Shown here: piece by piece, positions 1-5,855 of the stretch
Layout: each line of letters starts with the position of its first letter
How positions within the stretch are numbered: position 1 is the first letter of the stretch
NCBI GenBank assembly: GCA_024641255.1
Contig: JAHEDL010000094.1
Location: 1-5,929, forward strand
DNA length: 5,929 bases
Source: Pseudorhodobacter sp.
Lineage (GTDB): Bacteria > Pseudomonadota > Alphaproteobacteria > Rhodobacterales > Rhodobacteraceae
Direction of reading: 5' to 3'
Position numbers and translations under genes: made by a program
The notes under the pieces: generated by a model
Seen by the model: the letters and a program-made list of their open reading frames with translations, nothing else
What the model was told of the DNA's origin: nothing
Databases searched by the model: none

Positions 1-151
1 GCTGCCGCAAGGGAAGCACGTTAGCCCTAACAAATACCCGTGCGGCGATGGGAGAGGAGGCCCCTCGTCGCGTTATCGGGAGGATGCACGCCCCGTGGGT
101 CACCACGGGGCTGTGCTGTTTATGGGGCCTGTGGTTTCAGTTTGGGGCTTG
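1..151. other. left-edge stretch without a convincing gene
   Basis: No reading frame here looks like a protein. One plus-strand frame stays open from base 2 to a stop at 260-262, and another runs from the edge to 380. Both have the low-complexity, Arg/Gly/Trp-rich look of shadow frames, and both run across the probable minus-strand gene remnant at 137-450. The only clear structure is the hairpin at 86-116. A weaker pairing, GCCGCA (4-9) with TGCGGC (41-46), is also possible. Confidence 0.4.
86..116 (+). terminator. GC-rich stem-loop, possible terminator of an upstream transcript
   Basis: A perfect 8-bp stem, CCCCGTGG (91-98) against CCACGGGG (103-110), encloses the loop GTCA. It is extended by GCAC (86-89) pairing with GTGC (113-116) across a small internal loop. 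TGTTTA follows, a poor U-tract, so termination is possible but not certain. It could equally be the 3' hairpin of a structured RNA that begins left of the window. I could not match bases 1-121 to any RNA family I know. Confidence 0.4.
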
Positions 152-450
152 GGCCAGCATTTCGCCGGTCAGCACCGATTGGCCGCGCATGAAATCTTGG
201 AGTTCGGCTCAAAGGCTGCGGTTGCAGAGCGCAAAGCCAATGGCGGCGGCGATGTCCTCTAACCGCCCTTGCGCCGTGGTCAGCGGCCGAATGCTGCAAG
301 ATATGGGGCGTGCTGCCAAAGTGGCGGGCGACGGCGGCAGCGCGCGGTCCGCAGAAAGGTCGCGGGCGGCGCAGTGGTGATGCTGTCTTCGCTGTTAAGC
401 AGATCGGCGTCGGCGGCATTGAAGGCGGCTTCTGTCGGGTAAATGGGCAT
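137..450 (-). pseudogene. probable broken small gene, function unknown
   Basis: Reading the minus strand from ATG at 450-448, the first frame starts MPIYPTEAAFNAADADLL and is plausible for about 27 codons. It then becomes Arg/Cys/Trp-rich and stops at 282-280. From about position 370 a second frame takes over with protein-like composition (ARDLSADRALPPSPATLAA, then RLEDIAAAIGFALCNRSL). It hits a TGA at 211-209 and continues in the same frame as AELQDFMRGQSVLTGEMLAQ to a final TGA at 139-137. Joining the pieces gives a protein of about 104 residues. It would need one frame correction (one base lost or two gained, within a GC-rich run near 360-372) and one repaired stop. I do not recognise the family. 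It is divergent from accA with a 93-base gap, and no good ribosome site precedes the ATG. Alternatives are a sequencing error in a live gene, or chance open frames. Confidence 0.4.
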
Positions 451-488
451 TGAAACCGCGGGCGGTGCGGGCCGGCGCGCCTGCTTGG

Positions 489-517
489 TTGCATTTCACC
501 TGCCACGCGGCCATATA
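489..517 (+). promoter_or_regulatory. candidate sigma-70-type promoter of accA
   Basis: TTGCAT (489-494) resembles a -35 element. A 17-base spacer separates it from CATATA (512-517), a weak -10; ATATAG one base later is an alternative. The transcript would start near 524, leaving a leader of about 20 bases before the accA start at 544. The placement in the short divergent gap supports it. The -10 is imperfect and no start site was measured. Confidence 0.35.
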
Positions 518-543
518 GGACGCTGCGGAAGATGGAGTGCTCC

Positions 544-1503
544 ATGAACTACCTCGAATTCGAAAAGCCCTTGGCAGAGATCGAAGGCAAGGCAGAAGAG
601 TTGCGTGCGATGGCGCGTGGCAATTCTGGCATGGATGTCAGCAAAGAGGCGGAGGCGCTTGATCGCAAGGCCGAGCAGCTGCTGAAGGATCTGTACAAGG
701 ATCTGACGCCGTGGCGGAAGTGCCAAGTGGCGCGGCACCCGGACCGTCCGCATACCAAGGATTACATCGACGCGTTGTTCAGCGAATACACGCCTTTGGC
801 GGGGGATCGCGGCTTTGCGGACGACCACGCGGTGATGGGTGGTCTGGCGCGGTTCAACGATACGCCGGTGATGGTGATCGGCCACGAAAAGGGCAATGAC
901 ACCAAAAGCCGGATTGAGCGGAACTTTGGCATGGCGCGGCCCGAGGGCTATCGCAAGGCCGTGCGGTTGATGGATATGGCGCATCGGTTTCGGTTGCCGG
1001 TGATCACGCTGATCGACACGCCCGGCGCTTATCCGGGCAAGGGCGCTGAAGAGCGCGGGCAGGCCGAGGCGATTGCGCGGTCGACGGCGAAATGTCTGGA
1101 AATCGGCGTGCCGCTGATATCGGTGGTGATCGGTGAAGGCGGGTCGGGCGGGGCGGTGGCGTTTGCCACGGCGAACCGGATCGCGATGCTGGAGCATTCG
1201 GTGTATTCGGTGATCAGCCCGGAAGGCTGTGCGTCGATCTTGTGGAAAGACGCCGAGAAGATGCGGGAAGCGGCCGAGGCGTTGCGGCTGACGGCGCAGG
1301 ATTTGCAGAAGCTGGGCGTGATCGACCGGATCGTGAAAGAGCCGATGGGCGGGGCGCAGCGCGGCCGCAAGGAAACCATCGAGGCGGTCGGCAAGGCGAT
1401 TGAAACCATGCTGAAAGAGCTGTCGGGCAAGAAGGCTGACGCGCTGATCAAGGATCGTCGGCAGAAGTTTCTGGATATGGGCGCCAAGGGTTTGGCGGCC
1501 TGA
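544..1503 (+). CDS. accA: acetyl-CoA carboxylase carboxyltransferase subunit alpha
   Basis: AccA pairs with AccD to form the cytosolic carboxyltransferase, which moves the carboxyl group from carboxybiotin on AccB to acetyl-CoA. The product is malonyl-CoA, the first committed step of fatty acid synthesis. The 319 residues are full length for the family. The N-terminal helical part ([20 protein letters not shown]) leads to the conserved [16 protein letters not shown] (about 54-69) and the crotonase-like core. The core carries DTPGAYPG (158-165), the glycine-rich GEGGSGGA (197-204) that forms the oxyanion/CoA site, and [13 protein letters not shown] (222-234). I chose ATG 544 over the in-frame ATG at 532 because GGAG (534-537) lies six bases upstream of it and related proteins begin at this point. 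The gene stands alone, unlinked to accD here, between its own promoter candidate and a strong terminator. Identification is secure. Confidence 0.97.
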   Translation: MNYLEFEKPLAEIEGKAEELRAMARGNSGMDVSKEAEALDRKAEQLLKDLYKDLTPWRKCQVARHPDRPHTKDYIDALFSEYTPLAGDRGFADDHAVMGGLARFNDTPVMVIGHEKGNDTKSRIERNFGMARPEGYRKAVRLMDMAHRFRLPVITLIDTPGAYPGKGAEERGQAEAIARSTAKCLEIGVPLISVVIGEGGSGGAVAFATANRIAMLEHSVYSVISPEGCASILWKDAEKMREAAEALRLTAQDLQKLGVIDRIVKEPMGGAQRGRKETIEAVGKAIETMLKELSGKKADALIKDRRQKFLDMGAKGLAA

Positions 1504-1511
1504 TTTAAGAC

Positions 1512-1533
1512 GGTCCCAACGCGGGACCTTTTT
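1512..1533 (+). terminator. intrinsic terminator of accA
   Basis: GGTCCC (1512-1517) pairs with GGGACC (1523-1528) around the loop AACGC and is followed by TTTTT (1529-1533). The stem starts eight bases after the accA stop codon. This is a classic intrinsic terminator on the plus strand. The reverse strand has no U-tract after the stem. Confidence 0.85.
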
Positions 1534-1543
1534 AAATCTTGAT

Positions 1544-1569
1544 AAATCAAAGGCTTGGCCTTGTGATTT
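1544..1569. other. AT-rich stem-loop in the convergent gap
   Basis: AAGGC (1550-1554) pairs with GCCTT (1558-1562) around the loop TTG. An outer stem AAATC (1544-1548) pairs with GATTT (1565-1569) across a small internal loop. It lies just after the accA terminator and could act as a backup terminator, or as 3' protection for either converging transcript. The outer right arm abuts a CtrA-like element. Confidence 0.35.
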
Positions 1570-1589
1570 TAAGGAAATCTTAACGAATC
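1569..1589. promoter_or_regulatory. CtrA-box-like element with adjacent GANTC site
   Basis: TTAA (1569-1572), seven bases (GGAAATC), then TTAAC (1580-1584) matches the alphaproteobacterial CtrA consensus TTAA-N7-TTAA. One base of it overlaps GAATC (1585-1589) region's left edge by adjacency, and GAATC is a GANTC site of the kind methylated by CcrM. The element sits between two convergent genes, so no annotated gene starts next to it. It may be fortuitous, because this gap is locally AT-rich, or it may serve an unannotated transcript. Confidence 0.35.
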
Positions 1590-1591
1590 AG

Positions 1592-1623
1592 ACCGCCGGG
1601 GCCGCAGGGCTTGCGGCGGTTTT
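1592..1623 (+). terminator. second GC-rich hairpin, terminator-like
   Basis: GCCGCA (1601-1606) pairs with TGCGGC (1612-1617) around GGGCT. Alternatively ACCGCC (1592-1597) pairs with GGCGGT (1615-1620). Four Ts (1620-1623) and then GCTTT follow on the plus strand. It could back up accA termination or end a short plus-strand transcript. On the minus strand no T-run follows, so it does not look like the terminator of the PPOX gene that ends at 1640. Confidence 0.5.
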
Positions 1624-1639
1624 GCTTTGGCAAAGGCGG

Positions 1640-2248
1640 TTACCACCAACCCAGATGGGCGCGGGTGGCGCGGTCGTGGTCATAGGCGGTGCCGTCTATC
1701 GCGCCGCTGGTGGCGTCTTGCAGCATTTGCCCGGCGGTGGGCAGGCCTGCCGACTGATCGCCCGCCGTCCACAGGCTGGATCGTTGCAGGGCGCGGGCGC
1801 ATTGCGAGTAGACTTCGGCGATGCGCAGCACGATCACGCTGCGCGGATGCACGCCGCCACGGTCAAACTGCGCGCACAGTGCGGCATCGGTGGTCAGGCG
1901 GGCGGTGCCGTTGACGCGGATGGTGGTGGTAGAGCCGGGGATCAGAAAGATCAGGCTGGCGCGGCCATCGCGGACGATGTTGCGCAGGGAATCAAGGCGT
2001 TCGTTGCCCTTCCAATCGGGCAGGGCAAGGGTTTGGGCATCAAGCACGGTGACAACCGCGCCTTCGTCGCCGCGCGGGCTGCCATCGGTGCCTTCGGGGC
2101 CAACGGTGGTCAGGATACAGAACCGCGACGCTTCGATAAAGGCGCGGTAGCTGGGGGTCAGATGCGGCGTGACTTTGGCCAGTGCGGGCTTTGCCGGTGT
2201 GCCGTAGGCGGCGTGCAGCGCGTCAAGATCGCTGATCCAATCGGTCAT
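1640..2248 (-). CDS. PPOX-class FMN-dependent flavoprotein
   Basis: The 202-residue product resembles the pyridoxamine 5'-phosphate oxidase-like split-barrel proteins annotated as the MSMEG_1061/DR_2398-type group. These are expected to bind FMN, but their substrate is generally unknown, and nothing here indicates vitamin B6 synthesis. Diagnostic stretches are SRFCILTTVGPEGTDGSPRG (41-60, first barrel strands), ALPDWKGNERLDSLRNI (75-91), LIFLIPGSTTTIRVNGTARL (99-118) and CARALQRSSLW (150-160). There is no signal peptide or membrane segment, so it is probably cytosolic. I chose ATG 2248-2246 because it overlaps the tfoX-like stop in an ATGA junction. A start at 2338 would add 30 Arg/Cys-rich residues read inside the upstream gene. 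It is the last gene of the ftsE operon. The family call is firm, the function is not. Confidence 0.85.
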   Translation of the reverse strand: MTDWISDLDALHAAYGTPAKPALAKVTPHLTPSYRAFIEASRFCILTTVGPEGTDGSPRGDEGAVVTVLDAQTLALPDWKGNERLDSLRNIVRDGRASLIFLIPGSTTTIRVNGTARLTTDAALCAQFDRGGVHPRSVIVLRIAEVYSQCARALQRSSLWTAGDQSAGLPTAGQMLQDATSGAIDGTAYDHDRATRAHLGWW

Positions 2249-2589
2249 TTTGGTTTGGCCTGTGCACGAGGTTTTTTCGGCTTCTTCGGTTTGGGCGGTG
2301 GCAGATCGGCAGCGACACCGCTTAGCACGCGGGCGCACAGATCGGGGTCGTCCAGCGTTTCGGCCCCGACGATCCAGTTCTTGCCACCCGGATAGGCCGG
2401 AGCCTGTTCGGCATCGGGCAGCAGCGCCAGCGAGGTGGCGGTGGGTTTGATGAACAAAGTGTCGTCGCAGACCAGCGCCACCACCTTTTCGTCTAGGTAA
2501 AGCGCGTATTCACCAAACATCTTGCGGCTGGAAAGCGGCAGCCGCACCGTATCAAGGATATGGTCGATGGTGGCGGCAGAGCTTGCCAT
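2245..2589 (-). CDS. TfoX N-terminal-domain protein
   Basis: The 114-residue protein matches the TfoX/Sxy N-terminal domain. The family signature SRKMFGEYALYLDEKVVALV (21-40) is followed by DDTLFIKPT (42-50) and a GGKNWIV segment (68-74). The separate TfoX C-terminal domain is absent. The C-terminus is instead a Pro/Lys-rich tail (DLPPPKPKKPKKPRAQ, 95-110). In gammaproteobacteria full TfoX/Sxy is a competence regulator. Stand-alone N-domain proteins like this are common in alphaproteobacteria and have no settled role, so I give no gene symbol. The start overlaps the acyltransferase stop by one base (TGATG at 2591-2587). The stop overlaps the next start (ATGA), so the gene is probably translated by coupling. 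The basic tail could bind nucleic acid, which is inference only. Confidence 0.85.
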   Translation of the reverse strand: MASSAATIDHILDTVRLPLSSRKMFGEYALYLDEKVVALVCDDTLFIKPTATSLALLPDAEQAPAYPGGKNWIVGAETLDDPDLCARVLSGVAADLPPPKPKKPKKPRAQAKPK

Positions 2590-3317
2590 CAGCCGCGAAA
2601 CCCGGCTTCGGCCATCAGGGCGTTGGACGAGGTTTCAACCTCGGCTTCCAGCCGCGCCATGAATTCGGCGTTGGTCAGACCGGGTTCGATGGCGGGCAAA
2701 AATTCGACAACTGCGGTGCCGGGGTGGCGCAGGATGCCGTGTTTGGGCCAGAACAGCCCGACATTGGCCCCAACCGGCACGCAGGTTTGCCCAAGTTGCG
2801 AATAAAGCGCAGCGGTGCCTGCCTTGTAGGGCAGCTTTTCGCCCGGCGCGACGCGGGTGCCTTGCGGATAGATCACCAACTGACCGGGGCGCGAGGCGCC
2901 AGAGCGCACGTCGGCCATCATCTTGGTAATGGCGGCACCGCGTTTGCCGCGATTGACCGGCACACAGCCGATGCGCAGGGCATACCAGCCAAGGAAGGGC
3001 GCAAAACGCAGTTCGGCTTTCATGATGAACTTGGCGCGCGGCATGGCGCTGTAGATCATGATGATGTCAAGAAAGCTTTGATGCTTGGGGGCGACCAGCA
3101 CCTCGCCGGTGGGCACCGGACCGCGGATTTCGGTTTTCAGGCCGCAAAGTGCGCGCAAAGACAGCCGCACCCACCAGCAGAACGCGTGGCAGGCGGCGAC
3201 CGCGCCATCGCGCGACAACAGGGCATAGGGCAGGTAGACCACGGCCACCACGGCCATCGCCAGATACATTTGCACAATGAATACCAGCGAGAGCAGCCAG
3301 CGGATTGGGGTCGGCAT
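2589..3317 (-). CDS. plsC: lysophospholipid acyltransferase, 1-acyl-glycerol-3-phosphate acyltransferase family
   Basis: This family transfers an acyl chain to lysophosphatidic acid to make phosphatidic acid at the cytoplasmic membrane. The 242 residues are normal for PlsC-like enzymes. A hydrophobic N-terminal segment (about 7-34) should anchor it. The catalytic HX4D motif is HQSFLD (His79, Asp84). Block II is GCVPVNR (117-123), block III is IYPQGTR (149-155) and block IV lies around CVPVGANVGLFWPK (179-192). Block III usually reads PEGTR; here Gln152 replaces Glu, a variant I believe also occurs in other alphaproteobacterial members. The gene follows ftsX with a one-base overlap (TGATG, 3319-3315). 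The true acyl acceptor could be another lysophospholipid, so the plsC symbol is by family. Confidence 0.85.
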   Translation of the reverse strand: MPTPIRWLLSLVFIVQMYLAMAVVAVVYLPYALLSRDGAVAACHAFCWWVRLSLRALCGLKTEIRGPVPTGEVLVAPKHQSFLDIIMIYSAMPRAKFIMKAELRFAPFLGWYALRIGCVPVNRGKRGAAITKMMADVRSGASRPGQLVIYPQGTRVAPGEKLPYKAGTAALYSQLGQTCVPVGANVGLFWPKHGILRHPGTAVVEFLPAIEPGLTNAEFMARLEAEVETSSNALMAEAGFRG

Positions 3318-4207
3318 CAGGTAAGCTCCTGAAGTTTGCGGAAAGCGCTGGCGCGGGTGGCAAGGAAGGCCACTCCGGCGGCAAGCAGCGGCAGGATAAG
3401 CGGGTAGATCCAGCCAAAGCCTTGAAAGCCAAGGCCGGTCAGGAAGCCGCCGGCGGTGTCGGTAGATGGCAGCAGGGCGACGCCCAGCATGCCAAGCGCG
3501 GTGCCAACCGCCGCGCCGCCAAGCGCGCGCAGGGTAAAGCGGCGCACGAAGGCGCGGGCGATATAGCTGTCGCGCGCGCCGACCAGCCGCAGCACGCGGA
3601 TGACTTGCGCATTGGCGGCGAGGGCGGCGTTGGCGGCCAAGGTGATCATCGCGGCGGTGGCGGTGCCGATCAGGCCGATTGACAGCAGGCCCAACAGCCG
3701 CAACCGCGACGCGGCCACCGCCAAGGGTCTGCGCCAGCGGGTGTGATCATCCAGCACCGCGCCGGGGGCTTCGGCGGCAAGGCGTTGGCGCAGGCCTTCG
3801 CTGTCATAGCCGCTGTCGGCTTCGGTGACTTCGATCAGGCGCGGCAGCGGCAGGGCATCGACCGGCAGATCGGGGCCGAACCACGGTTCCAGCAGGGCGC
3901 GCTGTTCGTCATCGGTCATGGCGCGAGCCGAGGCGATGCCGGGGGTTTTGGACAAAATCTCCAGCACGGCTTTGGTTTGCAGATCCATCTGGTCTTCGGG
4001 GGCGGACAGACGAACGGTGGCGGTGCGTTCCAACGCATCTGACCAGCGGTCGGCCAAGCGGCCAGCGGCCAGCGACAGCGCCATGGCGAACACCGCCAGA
4101 AACGCCATGGCACCTGCGGTGAACGAGGTCAGCCACGCGGTATGGCCCGAAGGTGGCACCACGCGGTCGGCCTGACGGTCGGGGCGGATTAACGAAAGCG
4201 GGTTCAC
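3317..4207 (-). CDS. ftsX: cell division ABC transporter-like permease FtsX
   Basis: FtsX is the membrane half of the FtsEX complex, which couples ATP hydrolysis at the septum to activation of peptidoglycan hydrolases outside. The 296 residues show the family topology: a polar N-terminal tail (1-24), TM1 (about 25-48), a periplasmic domain (about 50-168), then TM2 (about 170-197), TM3 (about 227-247) and TM4 (about 266-284). The cytoplasmic stretch RVLRLVGARDSYIARAF (204-220) is the FtsX-type loop thought to contact FtsE. The start is GTG at 4207-4205, overlapping the ftsE stop as GTGA. No upstream in-frame ATG is needed, and this start gives the expected N-terminus. FtsX proteins diverge strongly in sequence, so the call leans on topology, the loop motif and its position after ftsE. 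Confidence 0.9.
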   Translation of the reverse strand: MNPLSLIRPDRQADRVVPPSGHTAWLTSFTAGAMAFLAVFAMALSLAAGRLADRWSDALERTATVRLSAPEDQMDLQTKAVLEILSKTPGIASARAMTDDEQRALLEPWFGPDLPVDALPLPRLIEVTEADSGYDSEGLRQRLAAEAPGAVLDDHTRWRRPLAVAASRLRLLGLLSIGLIGTATAAMITLAANAALAANAQVIRVLRLVGARDSYIARAFVRRFTLRALGGAAVGTALGMLGVALLPSTDTAGGFLTGLGFQGFGWIYPLILPLLAAGVAFLATRASAFRKLQELT

Positions 4208-4875
4208 AGGTCTGCCCCCGCCAGTTGGATCTTGCGTTTGGTGATGCGCAGCACCCGCGCGGCGATCTGGCTTTTGGCTTGCCGGATCAGGTTAAGGTCA
4301 TGGGTGGCGATCAGCACGGTTTTGCCCATGCGGTTCAGTTCGACCAGCAGGGTCAGCAGCCGCAGCGACATTTCCCAATCCAGGTTGCCGGTGGGTTCAT
4401 CGGCCAGAATGACATCGGGGCCCATGATGATGGCGCGGGCCAAGGCGGCGCGTTGGCGTTCGCCGCCGGACAGCTGCGGCGGGCGGGCATCGGCAAGGTT
4501 ACCCAAGCCGACCCAGGTCAGCAGATCGGTCAGGTCTTGCGCCCCCGACGGTTTGCCCGCCACGGTCAGCGGCAGGGCGACGTTGGCGGCCAGCGGCAGG
4601 TGATCGAGAAACTGGCAATCCTGATGCACCACGCCGATGCGGCGGCGGGTCAGCGCGATGTCGTCGCGGCTTAGGCCGCGGACTTCGCGGTCAAACAGGG
4701 TGATGCGGCCAGCGGTGGGCAGCAGTTCGCCATAGCACAGTTTCAGAAAGGTGGATTTGCCCGCGCCCGACGGCCCGGTCAGAAAGTGAAACGACCCCGG
4801 CGCCAACCGCAGCGAGATGTCGGACAGAAGTTCCCCTCCGCCATAGCTGTAAGCGACGTTTTCTAGGGCGATCAC
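4204..4875 (-). CDS. ftsE: cell division ATP-binding protein FtsE
   Basis: FtsE is the cytosolic ATPase of FtsEX. The 223 residues match the usual length of about 220. All ABC motifs are present: Walker A GPSGAGKST (34-42), Q-loop Gln85 in VVHQDCQFLD, signature LSGGERQ (135-141), Walker B VILADEP (155-161) with catalytic Glu160, D-loop NLD (164-166) and switch His192. The 82-101 stretch leading into NVALPL is typical of FtsE and helps separate it from LolD-like ATPases. So does the overlapping downstream ftsX. The start is GTG at 4875-4873, with AAAGGGG about nine bases upstream. An ATG at 4882-4880 is in another frame. It is the first gene of the five-gene minus-strand operon, and its promoter should lie in 4876-5039. 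Identification is strong. Confidence 0.95.
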   Translation of the reverse strand: MIALENVAYSYGGGELLSDISLRLAPGSFHFLTGPSGAGKSTFLKLCYGELLPTAGRITLFDREVRGLSRDDIALTRRRIGVVHQDCQFLDHLPLAANVALPLTVAGKPSGAQDLTDLLTWVGLGNLADARPPQLSGGERQRAALARAIIMGPDVILADEPTGNLDWEMSLRLLTLLVELNRMGKTVLIATHDLNLIRQAKSQIAARVLRITKRKIQLAGADL

Positions 4876-5039
4876 CGGGCATTTCCCCTTTTGGCTGCGA
4901 TGTGCGTTGCACCATTGCCCAAGGCGGGGACGGATTCAATCGCCAGAGGCCAACATTCGCGACAAAGGCTTCCAGAACGTTTCCTTCGTTGCTACAACTT
5001 GTTACGGATCGTTCCTGAATTTGCCCGGACAGTAGAAAA
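4876..5039. promoter_or_regulatory. divergent control region between ftsE and the zinc-ribbon gene
   Basis: These 164 bases must carry the promoters of both the ftsE operon (minus) and the zinc-ribbon gene (plus), unless they lie further inside the genes. I find no pair of -35/-10 boxes that I would defend on either strand. One GANTC site (GATTC, 4932-4936) is present, which could make expression sensitive to CcrM methylation. The ftsE Shine-Dalgarno is the AAAGGGG run read from about 4892 downward on the minus strand. The zinc-ribbon gene has only a weak GGA about ten bases before its ATG. Confidence 0.5.
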
Positions 5040-5813
5040 ATGCGTCTTGTGTGCCCCAATTGTGATGCGGAATACGAGGTGGACGCTGCGGCGATCCCGG
5101 ATGCGGGGCGCGATGTGCAATGTTCAAACTGTGGGCATGCGTGGTTTCAACTGCCGCCAGAGGTAGAGGCCGAGATGGCCGCCGAAGAGGCCCTGTATGA
5201 TGCGCCCGACGCCGTGACGGCGGCGGTGGCGCATGAAGACCCCGAGCCGGAGGATACGCCCGAGCCTGTCGCGGCGGAACCGCTGCGGCGCGGGATTGAT
5301 GAAAGCGTGCTTGCGGTGCTGCGCGAAGAGGCCGAGCGCGAGGTTGAAGTGCGCAAGGCCGAAACGCCGGTGGTGGAAACCCAGCCAGAATTGGGGCTGG
5401 AAGCGGTGGAAGCCAGCGGTGCGGTGGCGCGGCGTTTGGCGCGGCTGAAGGGTGTCGAGCCGGAAGTGGTGGTTAAACCGCAAAGCCGCCGCGAAATGCT
5501 GCCGGAAATCGAAGAGATCAATTCCACCCTGCGGGCCAGTTCGGAAAAGCGCGCCAGTCAGCCTGCGGTGGCCGAAACCATGGCCGGGCGGAAAGGGTCT
5601 GGGTTTCGCACCGGCTTTTCGCTGATGCTGTTGCTGGGCGTGGCGCTGTTGGCGGTTTATGTGATGGCGCCGAAGCTGGCGCTGCAATTCCCGGCGGCGT
5701 CCAACGCGCTGACGCAGTATGTTGCGGCGGTGGACGGGGTGCGGATGCAGTTTGACGGTTTGCTGAAAACCGCAATCGCGTTTCTGCACGGGCTGACCAG
5801 CGGCAAGGCCTAA
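5040..5813 (+). CDS. zinc-ribbon (MJ0042-type) single-pass membrane protein
   Basis: The 257-residue protein opens with an MJ0042-type zinc ribbon: MRLVCPNCDAEYEV with Cys5 and Cys8, then CSNCGHAWF with Cys28 and Cys31. All four metal ligands are present. A long acidic, Glu/Ala/Pro/Val-rich linker (about 38-185) follows and is probably disordered. A basic patch (AGRKGSGFR, 182-190) precedes a single membrane helix (about 191-211). About 45 residues follow (AAVDGVRMQFDGLLKTAIAF), which may form an amphipathic helix. Positive residues before the helix suggest the zinc ribbon is cytosolic and the tail periplasmic. The function is unknown. Similar proteins are often annotated simply as zinc-ribbon domain-containing. 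It is divergent from ftsE with a 164-base gap, so a role around the envelope or division is possible but only inferred. The ATG at 5040 is required to include the first CxxC. Confidence 0.85.
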   Translation: MRLVCPNCDAEYEVDAAAIPDAGRDVQCSNCGHAWFQLPPEVEAEMAAEEALYDAPDAVTAAVAHEDPEPEDTPEPVAAEPLRRGIDESVLAVLREEAEREVEVRKAETPVVETQPELGLEAVEASGAVARRLARLKGVEPEVVVKPQSRREMLPEIEEINSTLRASSEKRASQPAVAETMAGRKGSGFRTGFSLMLLLGVALLAVYVMAPKLALQFPAASNALTQYVAAVDGVRMQFDGLLKTAIAFLHGLTSGKA

Positions 5814-5826
5814 GCGCCTGCGGTTT

Positions 5827-5844
5827 CGCGGCGGCACCGCCGCG
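5827..5844. terminator. perfect hairpin between convergent genes
   Basis: CGCGGCG (5827-5833) pairs with CGCCGCG (5838-5844) around the loop GCAC. It begins 13 bases after the zinc-ribbon stop and 12 bases from the stop of the converging gene. Neither strand has a U-tract beside it, so it is either a weak, bidirectional 3'-end structure or simply a GC-rich palindrome. Confidence 0.4.
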
Positions 5845-5855
5845 TTCGGGCCAGA

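Noticed and set aside
2..380. Plus-strand open frames running in from the left edge (to 262 and to 380)
   Set aside because: Their Gly/Arg/Trp-rich composition, lack of recognisable motifs and overlap with the minus-strand gene remnant suggest shadow frames of GC-rich DNA.
532..543. Earlier accA start at ATG 532
   Set aside because: It would add MECS before the normal N-terminus. Its only purine run touches the codon, whereas GGAG lies six bases before ATG 544.
120..545. 141-residue minus-strand open frame upstream of accA
   Set aside because: It is rich in Arg, Pro and His and starts inside the accA 5' end. The other two minus-strand frames over the same bases read more like protein.
496..1197. 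233-residue minus-strand open frame antisense to accA
   Set aside because: It is Arg/His/Pro-rich and exactly opposite conserved accA codons. High GC keeps the antisense frame open.
1622..2395. 257-residue plus-strand frame opposite the PPOX and tfoX-like genes
   Set aside because: It is Gly/Ala/Arg-rich with no family resemblance, and it spans two recognisable minus-strand genes.
2583..3332. 249-residue plus-strand frame opposite the acyltransferase
   Set aside because: It is His/Gly/Gln-rich low complexity, while the opposite strand has full PlsC motifs.
4880..4882. ATG just before ftsE as its start
   Set aside because: It is out of frame with ftsE, and the AAAGGGG run is only about two bases from it. 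The GTG at 4875 is in frame with proper spacing.
5124..5837. 237-residue minus-strand frame opposite the zinc-ribbon gene
   Set aside because: It is Arg/His/Gln-rich, and the plus strand encodes a clear four-Cys ribbon and a membrane helix.
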